64,000 nt of DNA, taken from contig NW_019091516.1 in NCBI RefSeq assembly GCF_001949145.1, positions 45,196 to 109,195 of the forward strand, written 5' to 3'. The position numbers and the translations under genes are program-made. The notes under the pieces are model-generated. The model was not told the origin of the DNA and made no database searches. It saw only the letters and a list, made by a program, of their open reading frames with translations. Shown here piece by piece: positions 11,743 through 21,609 of the stretch; position 1 is the first letter of the stretch; every line of letters starts with the position of its first letter. This DNA is from Acanthaster planci. Lineage: Eukaryota; Echinodermata; Asteroidea; Valvatida; Acanthasteridae.

Positions 11743-12129
11743 CATGACATCCAAACAATAGAGTTACAGGTATTTCAAGAGGAATTCTTGCAGCTATCAT
11801 GCAGTATACTTCATACTATGACATACGTACTTGCTTTATCGAATTGGCGGAATACAAGGCAACCTTCACTCTAATGTGTATCACAACCAAACGAGGGGCA
11901 CCGGTAAACAGGTTTCCTCGTGATGTTCCTTTGGAGAATTCTTCATGCCGAACGGGTTTAATAAAAAGGTTTAAAAAAAAAAGACTTTGAAAAAAAAATT
12001 AAGAAGCAAGAAAAACAAAAGTACATTTAAAGAGTCATCCGTGAAAGAGAAAACATTGATGAAGTACATTGCAAATTAAAACTAACGCTGTGGATTGGGT
12101 TGCAAGTTTTTGTGAAAAGAATTATATTT
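11743..12129. other. No gene recognised
   Basis: Short frames only. The A-rich run at 11965-12000 (AAAAAGGTTTAAAAAAAAAA) could be the tail of an inserted element. Confidence 0.3.
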
Positions 12130-12375
12130 CATATTCACACTCATATTTCACAACGAGTGAAAAAACTCCCACTTGTGTAAAGGCGTGAAGAATCTTTTCG
12201 CACCTGCGCTGCGGGGAAACCTGTGAAAATCTGTTCCCACAGGTGGAGATTTTTCCCACTTGTGAAAAAAAGTGAACTTTTCTTCCCTATTATTAATTAA
12301 AGAAAAGTGTGGACATTTTCCCCATGGTGAAAAAAGGTGTGAAATATTTTCCAGCTTCTGAAATAAATAGTGAAA
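12130..12375. repeat. TTTTCACA-type dispersed MITE-like repeat, copy 1
   Basis: Built from many short direct and inverted GTGAAAA / TTTTCAC words (CACTTGTG, CTGTGAAAATCTG, CCCACAGGTG, CCCACTTGTGAAAA, GGTGTGAAATATTTTC), including a hairpin CACTTTTCTT/AAGAAAAGTG at about 12272-12309. The same vocabulary recurs at 55165-55380 inside intron 4 of the minus-strand sulfatase gene. Non-coding mobile repeat by inference. Confidence 0.55.
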
Positions 12376-13437
12376 TAAATGCATTAATAGTTAGTCACGA
12401 AGGTCACTTTTTACCAGAAAAAATTGTGTTGTCAAAAAACCTGTGTTTTTTGCAAATGATTAAAGTTGATATACTGACCTTAGACAAACAGACACGCACC
12501 CAAGTAAATGCGACTATACCTCAGCTTATTTATTGTACTAGTCTGAATCCTCAAAAGTCCAGAAATCACGTGTAGTGTCAACTTTAAAGATCAGCTCAGG
12601 TCACCTTGCAAAGCCAGTCAAGGGAACAATGAGTCAGTATGCGTGAGTTTCAATCGCACCGGATAACCTGCAGTCAAGGTGCCATAAAGCATTCTCAAAG
12701 TTACTATATTTCAGGGCTCTAAACTTAGTAGACTTTTATCAAGGCGTCCTGACGAGAATGAGCAGGAGCAAGAAAATCAGGCACTCATCATGAGTCATAT
12801 GAAAGGGCTGCATAGCACCGTGATCAGAATATTGACAAGAATATCACATATAACCAGTGCTCTGAAATAAGTAATTGCCGAGCTTTTGGTAACTAAGTAC
12901 CTTCTTCATGGCAATCAGGAAAAAAATTGGTTGTCAACAAACCTGTGTTTTTTTGCAAATAATTAAAGTTGTTGATATACTGACCATAACCAAACACATG
13001 CGCCCCCAAGAGCACTGATTATAGATTACATTCATGTCAATAATTATCATGTGGCGGCGGCTTGAAGAATCCAACGCGTTACAACTTGCATTATAAATAT
13101 GGGCAGATCCAGAATTTTTTTTGGGGGGGGGCTCATTGAAGAGGAGGAAAATGGAACTCATTTATTCAACTTTTATAAACTTTGGAAGCTTTTCCAGATG
13201 CATGAACGCAAAATGGATATTGTGGATAAATGGATATCCGGGAATGGAGTTTTGATTACTTCAAAGCTGTCCTTAGCAAACGTCAATGCCAGGCAAAACA
13301 AAGTATTGTTATTTGCAACCAAAGCAGATACTGTGTCTTAAGAATGCTTTCATGTACCGCTTTGAACTTCCAGGTTATGACAACACAGTGATAACACAGT
13401 ACGGCGACTCATTGGATAACGTACAAAAGTCCCTCAA
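12376..13437. other. No gene recognised
   Basis: The block near 12419-12500 (ACCAGAAAAAATTGTGTTGTCAAAAAACCTGTG...GATATACTGACC) is repeated near 12918-12990 (CAGGAAAAAAATTGGTTGTCAACAAACCTGTG...GATATACTGACC), a direct duplication about 500 bp apart with the same downstream 'caaacacacgCRCCCAAG'-like stretch. No gene is visible. Confidence 0.45.
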
Positions 13438-13640
13438 CATGGAATTCCATTGCTGCCATTTTTACGCGGCGCATGTGGGGCATTTTGGCCTGGATCTCCC
13501 CACACTTCCGCCGTCGACGGCGCATTGTCGCGTCGTGCCGTCGCATTGTCGAGTCGTGCGTCGTGCCGTGACATAGTTTTGTACACAAATTATAGGCCCG
13601 TCGCATAGTCGCGTCGTGCCGCTGCATTGTCGCACTTTGA
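13438..13640 (+). repeat. ATGGAATTCCATTRCTGCCA repeat family, copy 1
   Basis: Begins ATGGAATTCCATTGCTGCCA at 13440 and passes into a CG-rich part made of repeated GTCGCRTYGTGCCG words (13512-13635). Related copies lie at 29210-29345 (plus) and 30480-30580 (minus), both in intron 1 of the plus-strand sulfatase gene. It abuts the 3' end of the minus-strand retrotransposon. The CpG richness in an AT-rich genome is striking. Confidence 0.7.
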
Positions 13641-13659
13641 GACCTAGGCCTTTCTTTAG

Positions 13660-14136
13660 TTACGCTGGCTGAGGGCGCACAAGATAAGGTCTAAGCCAGG
13701 AATGATGCCATTGCATTTTTGCAGGGAATGATTGGTCAAACACTTTTTCCCCGTGCTCCTGAAGCAGAACTGCTCCTAAACCTGTGTTGGAAGCATCTGT
13801 ACGGATTGCAAATGGTTTTGAGCAGTCACAAAGTTGGAGAACAGGACCTGAAGATAGTTTTGCCTTCAGCGTATTGAATGCTCTCTCCTGACTCTCTCCC
13901 CAAGGGATGCGATTTGGTGCCGTCGTTTTGGTTAAATCTGTCAAAGGTACAGCCAATGCAGCAAAATTTGGGATAAACCTGCGGTAATATCCTGCTAAAC
14001 CCAAGAATGATCTTAGCTGCTTTTTGGTCTCTGGTCGTTTGGCCTCCTTAATATTCTTCATCTTGTCTGCTTGGGGTTGAAGTTGATCCTCACCAACAAC
14101 GTGCCCTAAGAATTCCAACTTCTGCGCTCCTACCAC
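13660..14136 (-). pseudogene. RT thumb/connection and truncated RNase H of the Gmr1-like element
   Basis: The frame contains KLEFLGHVVGE, KKQLRSFLGLAGYYRRFIPNF (typical of the gypsy RT thumb region) and then FAIRTDASNTGLGAVLLQ, the first strands of RNase H with the catalytic Asp of TDAS. After EHGEK the sequence no longer follows RNase H and a stop comes about 30 codons later, so the distal catalytic residues are missing. It is one frameshift away from the RT frame upstream (overlap 14090-14136). Immediately downstream is the CG-rich repeat at 13438-13640, which may mark where the 3' part was lost. Confidence 0.85.
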
Positions 14137-14875
14137 ACTTGCTTGGTTTTACCGTCAGGTGGGCAGCCTGAAGACGATCGAGGAGAGCTTGAAGTGCCTG
14201 GATATGTTCTTTCCATGTTGGAGTGTGAATTAGGATGTCGTCGATGAAGTTGTCAGTACATCTCAGACCTTTCAGAACCTTCCTCATCATCCGGCTAAAA
14301 GTGGCTGGGGCGTGCACTAATCCAAAAGGCATGGTGCAAAACTGGAATAACCATTCTGGTGTGAGAAAAGCTGTAGCTTGCCTGGCCTCGTCCTTCATCG
14401 GAATCTGCCAGTACCCCTTGGTTAAATCAAATTTACTAAAGTAACGGTCACATGAAAGTGAGGAGAAATATTTCATCTGGATTTGAGAGAGGCTCAGCAT
14501 CGAACACAGTAATACGATGGTTCCATCTTTCTTATCTACAAGAACAATTGGCGATGCATAGGGAGATTGTGATGGTTCAATGACCTTTAACTTCTTCATT
14601 TGAGCTATTTCTTCGCTGACAGAATCCTTCGTTGCAAAAGGCAGCAAGTAAGGTTTTAACTTAATTGGGTCTTTTGTCGTTAGCTTGATATCGTGTTCAG
14701 CGACTGTGGTCCTTCCAGGAAGATCAGTGAGGACATCTGAATACTCACGAAGAACTACCTTTATTTCTTTACTCTGATGATCGGTGAGGTTGAGGTCGAT
14801 CTGAATATCTTCCACTGACTCTTCCAAAGCAGGAGAACATAATCGTTGTTTAGGTGTTGTTGTGCCAACTCGCAC
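14090..14875 (-). pseudogene. Ty3/gypsy-type reverse transcriptase of the Gmr1-like element
   Basis: A 261-codon frame with the RT blocks in order: PYASPIVLVDKKDG, FSKFDLTKGYWQIPM (first catalytic Asp), AFLTPEWLFQFCTMPFGL, PATFSRMM and the catalytic FIDDIL (F-x-D-D box). Between DGTI and the FSKFDL block the expected FC(V/I)D(Y/F)R..LN segment is absent and the frame is shifted, so a short deletion has removed it. RT begins only about 100 codons after the integrase C-terminal region, and no RT copy lies upstream of integrase, which fixes the IN-RT order. Confidence 0.9.
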
Positions 14876-14882
14876 GTTTCCC

Positions 14883-15480
14883 TCAGCCGGTTTCCCTCAG
14901 CCCTGTGACATACTGGTACGTGGTCCTGGTATCTTCCTCTTTGGCATCCCCCGTCCAAAGGTCTCGCAAGATAGACATGGGACCTCGAACAGTTCTCCTA
15001 TACAGAAGCTCGAACGGGGAAAAGCCTAAACTTGCTTGGGGTACTTCACGATATGCAAAAAATAAAGCACCTACATATCGATCCCAATCTTTTGGCTTTT
15101 CGGCACTCATTCTCCTAAGCATCTGTTTAAGGGTGCCATTGAATCTTTCAACAAGGCCATTGCAGGTAGGATGGTATGGTGTGGTAGTGAGCCGTTTTAC
15201 TGACTGTAAGCGACTCATTTCCCGCATTGAACTGGACATAAATTTTGTACCTTGATCACTAAGGATTTCTTACTCCCACGCTAGAAAAGATATCAACTAA
15301 GGCTTCGGCTACTGTTGGTGTCTCAATATTTCAGAGGGGATCTGCGTCAGGGTACGAGTAGCATAATCTACAGCAGTTAATATGAACCTTTTACCTCTGT
15401 CAGTAGCTGGATGGATCGGCCCGATGAGGTCTACGGTCACACGTTGAATGGCGTGTAGATCAGAGGGAGACTTCTAAGTG
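14883..15480 (-). pseudogene. Integrase core and C-terminal region of the Gmr1-like element
   Basis: Retroviral-type integrase catalytic triad, spread over broken frames: VTVDLIGPI (first Asp, about 15447), LSDQGTKF (second Asp, about 15255) and NGLVERFNGTLKQM (Glu, about 15145). The intact distal frame 15239-14883 continues with FFAYREVPQASLGFSPFELL, typical of gypsy integrases. Stops and a frameshift lie between the first and second Asp (about 15260-15335). It continues directly from the zinc-finger frame upstream and runs into the RT region after one frame change near 14883. Confidence 0.88.
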
Positions 15481-16549
15481 GTAGTTTCTTAACCTTCCCT
15501 TTCGGTACAGTGCGTTGGCATATGTCACAAGACTTGACAAAATGCCGAACTGAAGAATGGACACCAGGCCAGAAGAAATTGGTCGTCACCCTGTCACACG
15601 TTTTCTGCACTCCATGGTGCCCTCCAAGAAGAGATTCATGTGCCAATCTCATGACTTGGGACCTAAGCTTTATGGGTACCACGACTTGGAAAAGAATGTT
15701 GTTATTATCAACAAATGGAGACTGGAACTGACGATACAAAATACCCTTACGGTATAAGAAATCAGAAGTATGACCATTTTTACCTGTTCTCACTTCACCC
15801 TTGTGCACTAATTCTCTACAACGTTGCAAGGTGGAATCTGACTCCTGTGCAGCTTTGAGATCTTCGGCCGTGACTGTATCAGCTATGCAACTAGGTACGT
15901 TCGGAGACTTGAAAGGTATTTCTGTAGCAGCCTTCTGAGCTCTGGTTTGAACAGCTAAGGTAAGGTCAGGACTTGCAGCGTTCTCAAGGTGCCAGTTTTC
16001 ACCTGGGTCATTTGGATCTCGAACTCCTGGAACATTTCCTAAAATTATATCATACACAGGATTCTGCATACAAATTGCCTCAACCTGACCTCGATAGAAT
16101 GGGGTGTCAATGGAGATTTCAGCCACTGGTGACCTTCTGATAGTACCATCTATTAGTATACATGCCCTTTGCTCACCTGTGAACTGACTCTCAGACACTA
16201 AGTTCTGTCGCACCACAACTCCGCTACAACCACTGTCTCTGAGCACGGAGACTTTCTGGCTTCCAATCTGCCCTTCCTTTACTGGCATTCTGGTTAGACG
16301 CTCTCGACAGACGGCTATCATAATTGGAAGCTGATGTCCGCATCTTAGAGTTACATGATCATCTTCTCTGCAACAATCACTTAAAGAGGGAAGTTTGTGA
16401 GAAATCATGAATGCTACCGTTTCCTTGCCCTTTGGGCAATCTGTGCAATTACAGGCATGCTTACCTACCGATTCACCCTGTGATTCTGTGGCACCATTGG
16501 ACTGGCTAGCTTGAGGATATACCTTGTCGTCTTGGTTATCTACTAGCAT
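15437..16549 (-). pseudogene. Protease plus integrase zinc-finger region of the Gmr1-like element
   Basis: A 370-codon uninterrupted frame. Around residues 104-175 the segment LRDSGCSGVVVRQNL, ...AEISIDTPFYRG..., YDIILGNVPG fits a retroviral-type aspartic protease; the active-site triplet reads D-S-G. Near residues 295-350 the H2C2 integrase finger is complete: H..LLGGHHG...FFWPG......CDICQR. Protease and integrase are fused directly with no RT between them, the central evidence for the copia-like domain order. The N-terminal 90 residues have Cys clusters (HACNCTDCPKG and a later C..DDHVTLRCG) of unclear role. Confidence 0.88.
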
Positions 16550-16569
16550 ACTTGATGCTTACATAGGGG

Positions 16570-17250
16570 TTATTCGGAAGTGACAATCTTTTGCAAGATG
16601 TCCCTTCTTCTTACAGATGAAGCAGATCCTCTCTGGTACTGATACAAAAGAAGATGGTTGGCTCGGGGGTGTGTGAGGCTTCGACAAATCGGGCTTCTTG
16701 AAGTTCGTGAAAGGTTACTTCTTGATGGGTTGAGTGAACTGGCCAAAGGTAGTGCCTCGTGCCTCAATGAACTGCTCCGCTAATTTGGCCATCCTCTCTA
16801 AATTTGTGGGTGCACGTTCCTTCAGAAAGATAGATAACTCTGGATTACAACTGTTCATAAACTGCTCTCTTAGGACCAACCTCTTCAGTCCCTTGTACGA
16901 CAATTCAATCTTTGCTAGATCCACCCACCTGTCAAAATCATTTTTTCAAACGAACTGCAAATTGTGCTGGACCTTCCTCTTTTTCTGGTTTGGCTGTGCG
17001 AAACTTTATACGGAAGCCATCCTCGGTGCTTGAACAATGCTTTTTTGAGTGCATCATAATCATTCACAAGTTCTTTGGGGATTCTAGTAGATACATACAA
17101 AGCCTTTCCAGTTAATAAGGCACACAAGTTAATGGCCCAAGTCTCTGGTGGCCACTTTTGACTTGTCGCATAGCGTTCATATCTCTGGAAATAGGAATCA
17201 AGATCATCTTTACCTTCGGTAGAGGGAGCGGCCTCTCCTGGCGTGTCCAC
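16570..17250 (-). pseudogene. Gag of the Gmr1-like element: capsid, SCAN-like region and CCHC knuckle
   Basis: Three overlapping frames with two frameshifts. N-terminal part: DLDSYFQRYERYATSQKWPP and WAINLCALLTGKALYV, typical of gypsy Gag capsid. After a frame change near 17030 comes EDGFRIKFRTAKPEKEEG, then (16924-16740) LKRLVLREQFMNSCNPELSIF and FIEARG, an arrangement that parallels the vertebrate SCAN domain (FR.F....GP..A...L..L...W......K......L.LEQF). A zinc knuckle C-x2-C-x4-H-x4-C (CFICKKKGHLAKDC) is at 16583-16624. It has been proposed that SCAN domains arose from a Gmr1-like Gag; the resemblance here is my reading by eye. Confidence 0.8.
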
Positions 17251-17900
17251 TGGAGTTAATTAACATTTAATTTTTTAAAGTCCAAATTCCACAACTACTT
17301 ATCATATCCTACCCCTGAACATGCTGAAAAGCCTGGTTTAGTCATTTTACAGCCAGGGCCTCCCCTAGCCAGAAAAAATGCAAAAACCCAGACGGCCTTA
17401 AGACAGCCTCCAGGCAATTCCCATAGGACTGTGTACTAAGTGGTCCCTTGTGCACAACCTAATGGGTTGTTTACAAAACGGTGCCTGGGGCAGGCAGTGG
17501 AATGTTCTTTATCAGTGACAGCTGTCTGGAACTTGTCAGAGGCATCTGTCAGCTGTCTTTGAAGGGTTATTTTTGTTGGGGGGGTGTTGTGGTGGTGGTA
17601 TGGCTTGGTTGGCGCGTGGCGAGGCCCCCCCCCTTCAAATCCGGATAGCCTGGGAAAACGGCCCCCATGGTACTGTGGTGTACTTTTGGTGGGTTTTGGT
17701 GGTTTGTAAGATCTGTAGAGGCTATGGGACAACCTCTGAAGCATTAATATACCTTCAGGACGGACTCAGGGCTCTGCAAACCTGAAAAATGAAACGGACT
17801 CAACGGAACAGTCCGTCCACGGAACTGTGTGAGTTTAAATTGGGAACGCGTCCCTGAGGTAATTACCATCCTGAAGACTAGGAAGTTTTGGCATTTTTGC
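17251..17900. other. Block splitting the Gag region, origin unclear
   Basis: About 650 bp between the Gag body and the coiled Gag N-terminus on the minus strand. It has no Gag-like frame, a G-rich run (17575-17590) and no clear terminal repeats. It may be an insertion, or part of the element's own untranslated/linker sequence that has decayed. Confidence 0.35.
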
Positions 17901-18089
17901 TTATGTGGTCGCCGTCCCAGCTGACTTGACTCCCTTACCAGTCTTACCTTCAGCCTCGGTAACTTTCATTCGCATCTCTGGGATATCCTGTTCTTGCTTT
18001 TTCAAGGCCCTCAACTCTGCTCTCTCATCCCTAGCCACTTTCTCCCTCTCTCTAATAAAATCCATTAATGTACACCCATCCACACCCAT
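17901..18089 (-). pseudogene. Coiled-coil N-terminus of a gypsy-type Gag
   Basis: The frame begins MGVDGCTLMDFIREREKVAR and continues as a charged helix (DERAELRALKKQEQ). Short charged coiled N-termini of this kind precede the capsid in many gypsy and Gmr1-like Gags. It lies upstream, on the same strand, of the Gag body at 17250. Assignment to the same element is by position and character, not by a continuous frame. Confidence 0.5.
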
Positions 18090-18164
18090 CTCTCTCCCAA
18101 CCTCTATTTACGTTTCCATGGTTGCTCCTTGGACTTTTGCGAGCAGCACGGTCAATAGCACGGC

Positions 18165-18275
18165 AAACAGCAAACAGTACAAGAGTAATAAAACGAGTAA
18201 AAGAACAATACATAAAGCAGTTTGAGCGATAAAAACACCAATTTGAACAATAAAACAATGAAAAAAAAACAATGA
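18165..18275 (-). repeat. GAGCAAAATGAACAATGAAAA-type subrepeats, left inverted copy
   Basis: Plus-strand text here (GAGTAATAAAACGAGTAAAAG, GAGCGATAAAAACACC, GAACAATAAAACAATG) matches the reverse complement of the ~20-bp subrepeats at 20405-20500 and 21513-21605. The three clusters therefore face each other across the 18.3-20.4 kb interval, as subterminal repeats of a composite or foldback element would. Confidence 0.5.
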
Positions 18276-18461
18276 TATACGCAAATCAGAAGCAGTAAAT
18301 ACGTGTATATTAAGGATACATGGAATGATTTCATTTGTTTTGTGTTATTTTATATTAAAGGTCATCCTTCGCAGGGTCAACATGAATGGTATTTATGCAG
18401 CCAAGCCCTGTGCTTGTCACCAGTGTGACAAATGCTTCGGACAGAAGATATCTATGTTGAG

Positions 18462-18862
18462 GAGGAATCAGACATGAATGAAGTACACGAAAACTCAGAT
18501 TCTGAGTGGCCGAGGCGTCAACTGTATTGTAAACAGAAGGAAATTCAGAGGCAAGTCAGTGAGCTTAAGCAGAGGGGAGTAATAGAACCCTGCGACAGTC
18601 TGTGGGCAGCAAATGTTGTTTGGTTGTCAAGAAAGATGAATTGCATCGCTTTTGTATTGATTACAGAGAGCTCAACGCAATCACCATCAAGGACTCATAT
18701 CCAGTGCCTCGCATCGATGAAACACTTGATGCGTTGAAAGGAGCGAAGTGGTTTTGTACACTTGACTTAGCGTCAGGGTATTGACATGTCGCTCTGGATG
18801 AGGACGCTAGCCAGAAGTCGGCATTTGTTGACAGGAACGGGTTGTACAGGTGGATGTGCATT
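18462..18862 (+). pseudogene. Second Ty3/gypsy reverse transcriptase fragment
   Basis: On the plus strand, opposite to the Gmr1-like element: QVSELKQRGVIEPCDS, then after a frameshift VVKKDELHRFCIDYRELNAI, DSYPVPRIDETLDAL, WFCTLDLASGY, a TGA in place of the usual Trp, and VALDEDASQKSAF. These are RT blocks 1-4 of an ordinary gypsy RT, including the first catalytic Asp (LDLASG). Similarity stops at about 18862, so the F-x-DD box and everything after are missing. It is a different lineage from the Gmr1-like RT, whose matching block reads FDLTKGYW. Confidence 0.88.
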
Positions 18863-19800
18863 GTTACGTGCGGAGAATGCACGACAGAAGAAAAATCAAA
18901 AGACGGGAACCAGGACACTAAAACATACGAGCAAAGGACAATAAAGGAACTAATTTGGAATAACATTTAATTATTAACTTAAATCAGCAAAGCAGTAAAT
19001 TAAAACAAAGTAAATCTAGTGGTTTGCTGTAACTTAAACTTCTCATGCAAGAACACCGTGAATTTGAACAGTCAAAAGCATAAAAGGAAAATATTTACAT
19101 TAGCACAGCCAAGCACAATTAATTACAATGAAAATTATCGAGCCGGCAAAACATATTCATACGCAAAGAGGCAAATTATATTTGGCCGAGTATAATTACC
19201 TTAAGGCCAACACAAGAAAGGAAGAAAATTAGGACCCGCCCAGTCAGTGCCATGGCTAAAAGAGCGCGGTCGTCGGGCCAATCACCTCCGCACTCCGCGC
19301 CAGAACAGCCCAGTTCAGACAGGCAGGTCAGTGTCGATCCCCGAGATTCGGCTTCCACATGAAGCCACGACACTCCACGGTCCTTCAGCGGTGTCAGTCT
19401 TGGCCACGGTCCGGCAGTAATGAGGCGTCGACGACAAGGAGGTGCTGACCCAACGGTAGCAAAGGGGTAAATTCACCCTTCTTGCTATGGAATAATGTGC
19501 AGAATTTCCGGGCCAGTATCCGACCCGAGAATTATTACTCGATATACTACTTGTCAATAAGAACACAAAACAAAATTCAGTAGACTGCACAAACTGGTTT
19601 TACTGGTAGTGGTTTTATTGCTCGTTTGTCATCATTGATTTTTAAAAAATTATCATACTAATTTTAAGAATTACTACAAGAGTGATTACAAGACGGTTTG
19701 TTAATTTTTTGTTCATCTTTATAATTATATATACAAATTTTATAAAAGAGAAACTTCATGTAGTCACTTTCTTTATGGCACCATAATTATGCATCACCTT
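18863..19800. other. No gene recognised; probably retroelement remains
   Basis: Follows the truncated RT directly. Short minus-strand frames at 19176-19590 have no recognised domain. No long terminal repeat pair was found. Confidence 0.3.
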
Positions 19801-19801
19801 A

Positions 19802-20262
19802 TTACTTTCTTAAGTCCTTTTTTGTCATCGTCTTTAGCTGAAACAGTCCGTCAAATTTATCAGCATGCTTAGGCAAAACTGTACTCAAGGCTTTGTTGAC
19901 TTTCTTGCTTGTATCAATTTTTTTTTCGAGATCATCGGCAATGTCCTGGTGAGTTTCATTATCCTTCAAATGTAGGTAACTTGACAGAAACTCCTTATAT
20001 TTGTCGAAAAAGTCTTGCTTGACTGCCCAGAGGGTCTTCCTGTTTGCCTTTTACCTGGCTTGATCTTCATCCATGCCTTTGTTGACGTATTTTTCATCCC
20101 ACATCTCCCAATTTGTTTCTCTGGCTTCAGTCACCCAATCATAATATTTGACTTTGTCTTCCAGTTCTGAAATATCTTCATCCGAGATTTCGTCATCAAC
20201 CTCCTCAACAGGTTCCTAATCATCATCAACATATTTCATGTCTGATTCCTCTTCAGCGTGGA
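19802..20262 (-). pseudogene. Acidic/charged ORF with two in-frame stops, unrecognised
   Basis: Reading the minus strand from 20262 to a TAA at 19802 gives one continuous frame of about 150 codons with protein-like composition, interrupted by TAG after a run of Asp (about 20217) and TAA after DEDQAR (about 20053). Segments include EEVDDEISDEDISELEDKV, NWEMWDEKYVNKGM and VNKALSTVLPKHADKFDG. The acidic N-terminal and charged helical C-terminal parts suggest a Gag-like or nuclear protein, but I do not recognise it. It sits in the retroelement nest, so an ORF of a mobile element is the likeliest origin. Confidence 0.45.
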
Positions 20263-20404
20263 TATGTGCAACTCTAGATTAGACTTCCATTTGTTACACT
20301 GGTGACAAGCAGAGGGATTGACTGCAGAAATAACATTCATGTCAACGCTTGGAAGGATGATCTTTAAATGACAAAAACAAATGAAATCGTATATGTATAT
20401 GTAT

Positions 20405-20500
20405 TTCACTGCTCGTGATTTGCTCTTTTCATTGTTCGTTGCTTCTTTTCCCATTCTTCATTTTGCCCTTTTCATTGTTCATGTTGCTCTTTATGTCACG
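20405..20500 (+). repeat. TTGCTCTTTTCATTGTTCAT subrepeats, inner right copy
   Basis: TTTGCTCTTTTCATTGTTCG, TTTTGCCCTTTTCATTGTTC and a partial TTGCTCTTTATG follow each other. The same words recur at 21513-21605 and, inverted, at 18165-18275. Confidence 0.6.
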
Positions 20501-20833
20501 GTTACGTGGGGGGTGTTGCCACCTTGACGTAGTGGGTCCGCTCAACTTTTAAATTGAGGACAGGAAACTGCTATTTGTGATCACAGATTAATCAAAGAAT
20601 AATATATGTATTCAGTACAACATGATGTTCCGTGATTGCATTTCAGATTAGATTTAATTATTCAATCCCACAATTATGAGACAGCATAGGCTACACTATA
20701 ATATAAACATGGAGGAAGACCTAAAGCATGAGTATGACAATAACCAGAAGTGTTTTTGTTTATGAAGATGAGACTCCTCAAGAGTTGACAATATAAAGTG
20801 AGGTTTCTAGGTGATTGTAAATTAAAATTTACG

Positions 20834-20925
20834 AAATTCCCAAGGGCATTATACGTTACCTTTAAATAAATTCCCAAGGGCATTATACGTTAACTATCAA
20901 TAAATTCCCAAGGGCATTGTGCGGA
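20834..20925. repeat. 34-bp tandem repeat, 2.7 copies
   Basis: AAATTCCCAAGGGCATTATA starts at 20834, 20868 and 20902, a period of exactly 34; the third unit breaks off after CATTGTGCGGA. Confidence 0.9.
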
Positions 20926-21283
20926 CCCGCCTCTCTCCTCTGAGTAAATCTATTGCACAAAATACACACAACAGTCGTCAGGTCGCTGACGTGCAACAGT
21001 CGTCGGTCACACGACACATGCACAAAACTTTCTCTACAATGTGCGAAACTGAAAGGAAGCCAAATGTCCTATTTTGGATCTCATCAACCAACGACGAAAA
21101 GCTAGCGTAGTCAAAAGGTTGATGAAAACAAGGCTGCAATGTCAACACGACCCAAACGCAAAATTGAAGCGAACAAAATTTGAAAGCTTGATGAAGAACG
21201 ACAACTCACGTTATGTGCCAACACAATTCGATCAGAGAGAGGGAGAATCGCACGCCACGGCAAAGTACGTTGCGCAAGAATAA
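20926..21283 (+). other. Lys/Arg-rich ORF, unrecognised
   Basis: From about 21068 a frame (LDLINQRRKASVVKRLMKTR, LKRTKFESLMKNDNSRY, ending AKYVAQE and TAA at 21283) has biased, charged composition unlike random AT-rich frames. No family is recognised and no start or splice partner is evident. It is probably another fragment of a mobile-element protein. Confidence 0.25.
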
Positions 21284-21512
21284 TGCGTCAAAGTTTTGTA
21301 GAAATATAACCATTGAGCTAATCCAGCCTCATACATGTATAAATAAAGCAATATGACTAGTTACAAACAACTGACCATTTCATATCCCATCGAGCTCTTT
21401 AAATACTGTTTATAAGCATGACGGGGTGGGAACTATTATGACTATTCGGACGGCTACCAAACTCATAACATATTCAAAGATTAGACTTGATTCAAGTCGG
21501 TCCGTCACATTT

Positions 21513-21605
21513 ACATTGTTCATTTGCTCTTTTTATTGCTCATTTGCTCTTTTCATTGTTCATTTTGCTCTTTACGTTGCTCATTTTGCTCTTCTTATTG
21601 TTTAT
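21513..21605 (+). repeat. TTGCTCATTTGCTCTTTT subrepeats, outer right copy
   Basis: About five units of ~20 bp (CATTTGCTCTTTTTATTGCT, CATTTGCTCTTTTCATTGTT, CATTTTGCTCTTTACGTTGC, CATTTTGCTCTTCTTATTGT). Same family as 20405-20500; inverted relative to 18165-18275. Confidence 0.8.
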
Positions 21606-21609
21606 TTAC

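Larger units (their letters stand above)
13660..18089 (-). mobile_element. Gmr1-like Ty3/gypsy retrotransposon, decayed
   Basis: Read on the minus strand, the order is Gag coiled N-terminus (18089-17901), Gag body (17250-16570), aspartic protease and integrase zinc finger (16549-15437), integrase core and C-terminus (about 15480-14883), reverse transcriptase (14875-14090) and RNase H (14136-13660). Integrase precedes RT, the reverse of ordinary Ty3/gypsy order. That order in an element with gypsy-like RT defines the Gmr1-like group, first reported from deuterostomes. Several frameshifts and a deletion in RT show it is inactive. No matched LTR pair was found, and a block of about 650 bp separates the two Gag parts. 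Confidence 0.85.

Noticed and set aside
13660-18089. Reading the IN-RT order as the result of two different nested elements
   Set aside because: All frames are on one strand, follow each other within a few tens of bases at each junction from protease to RNase H, and none is duplicated, so a single element is simpler.
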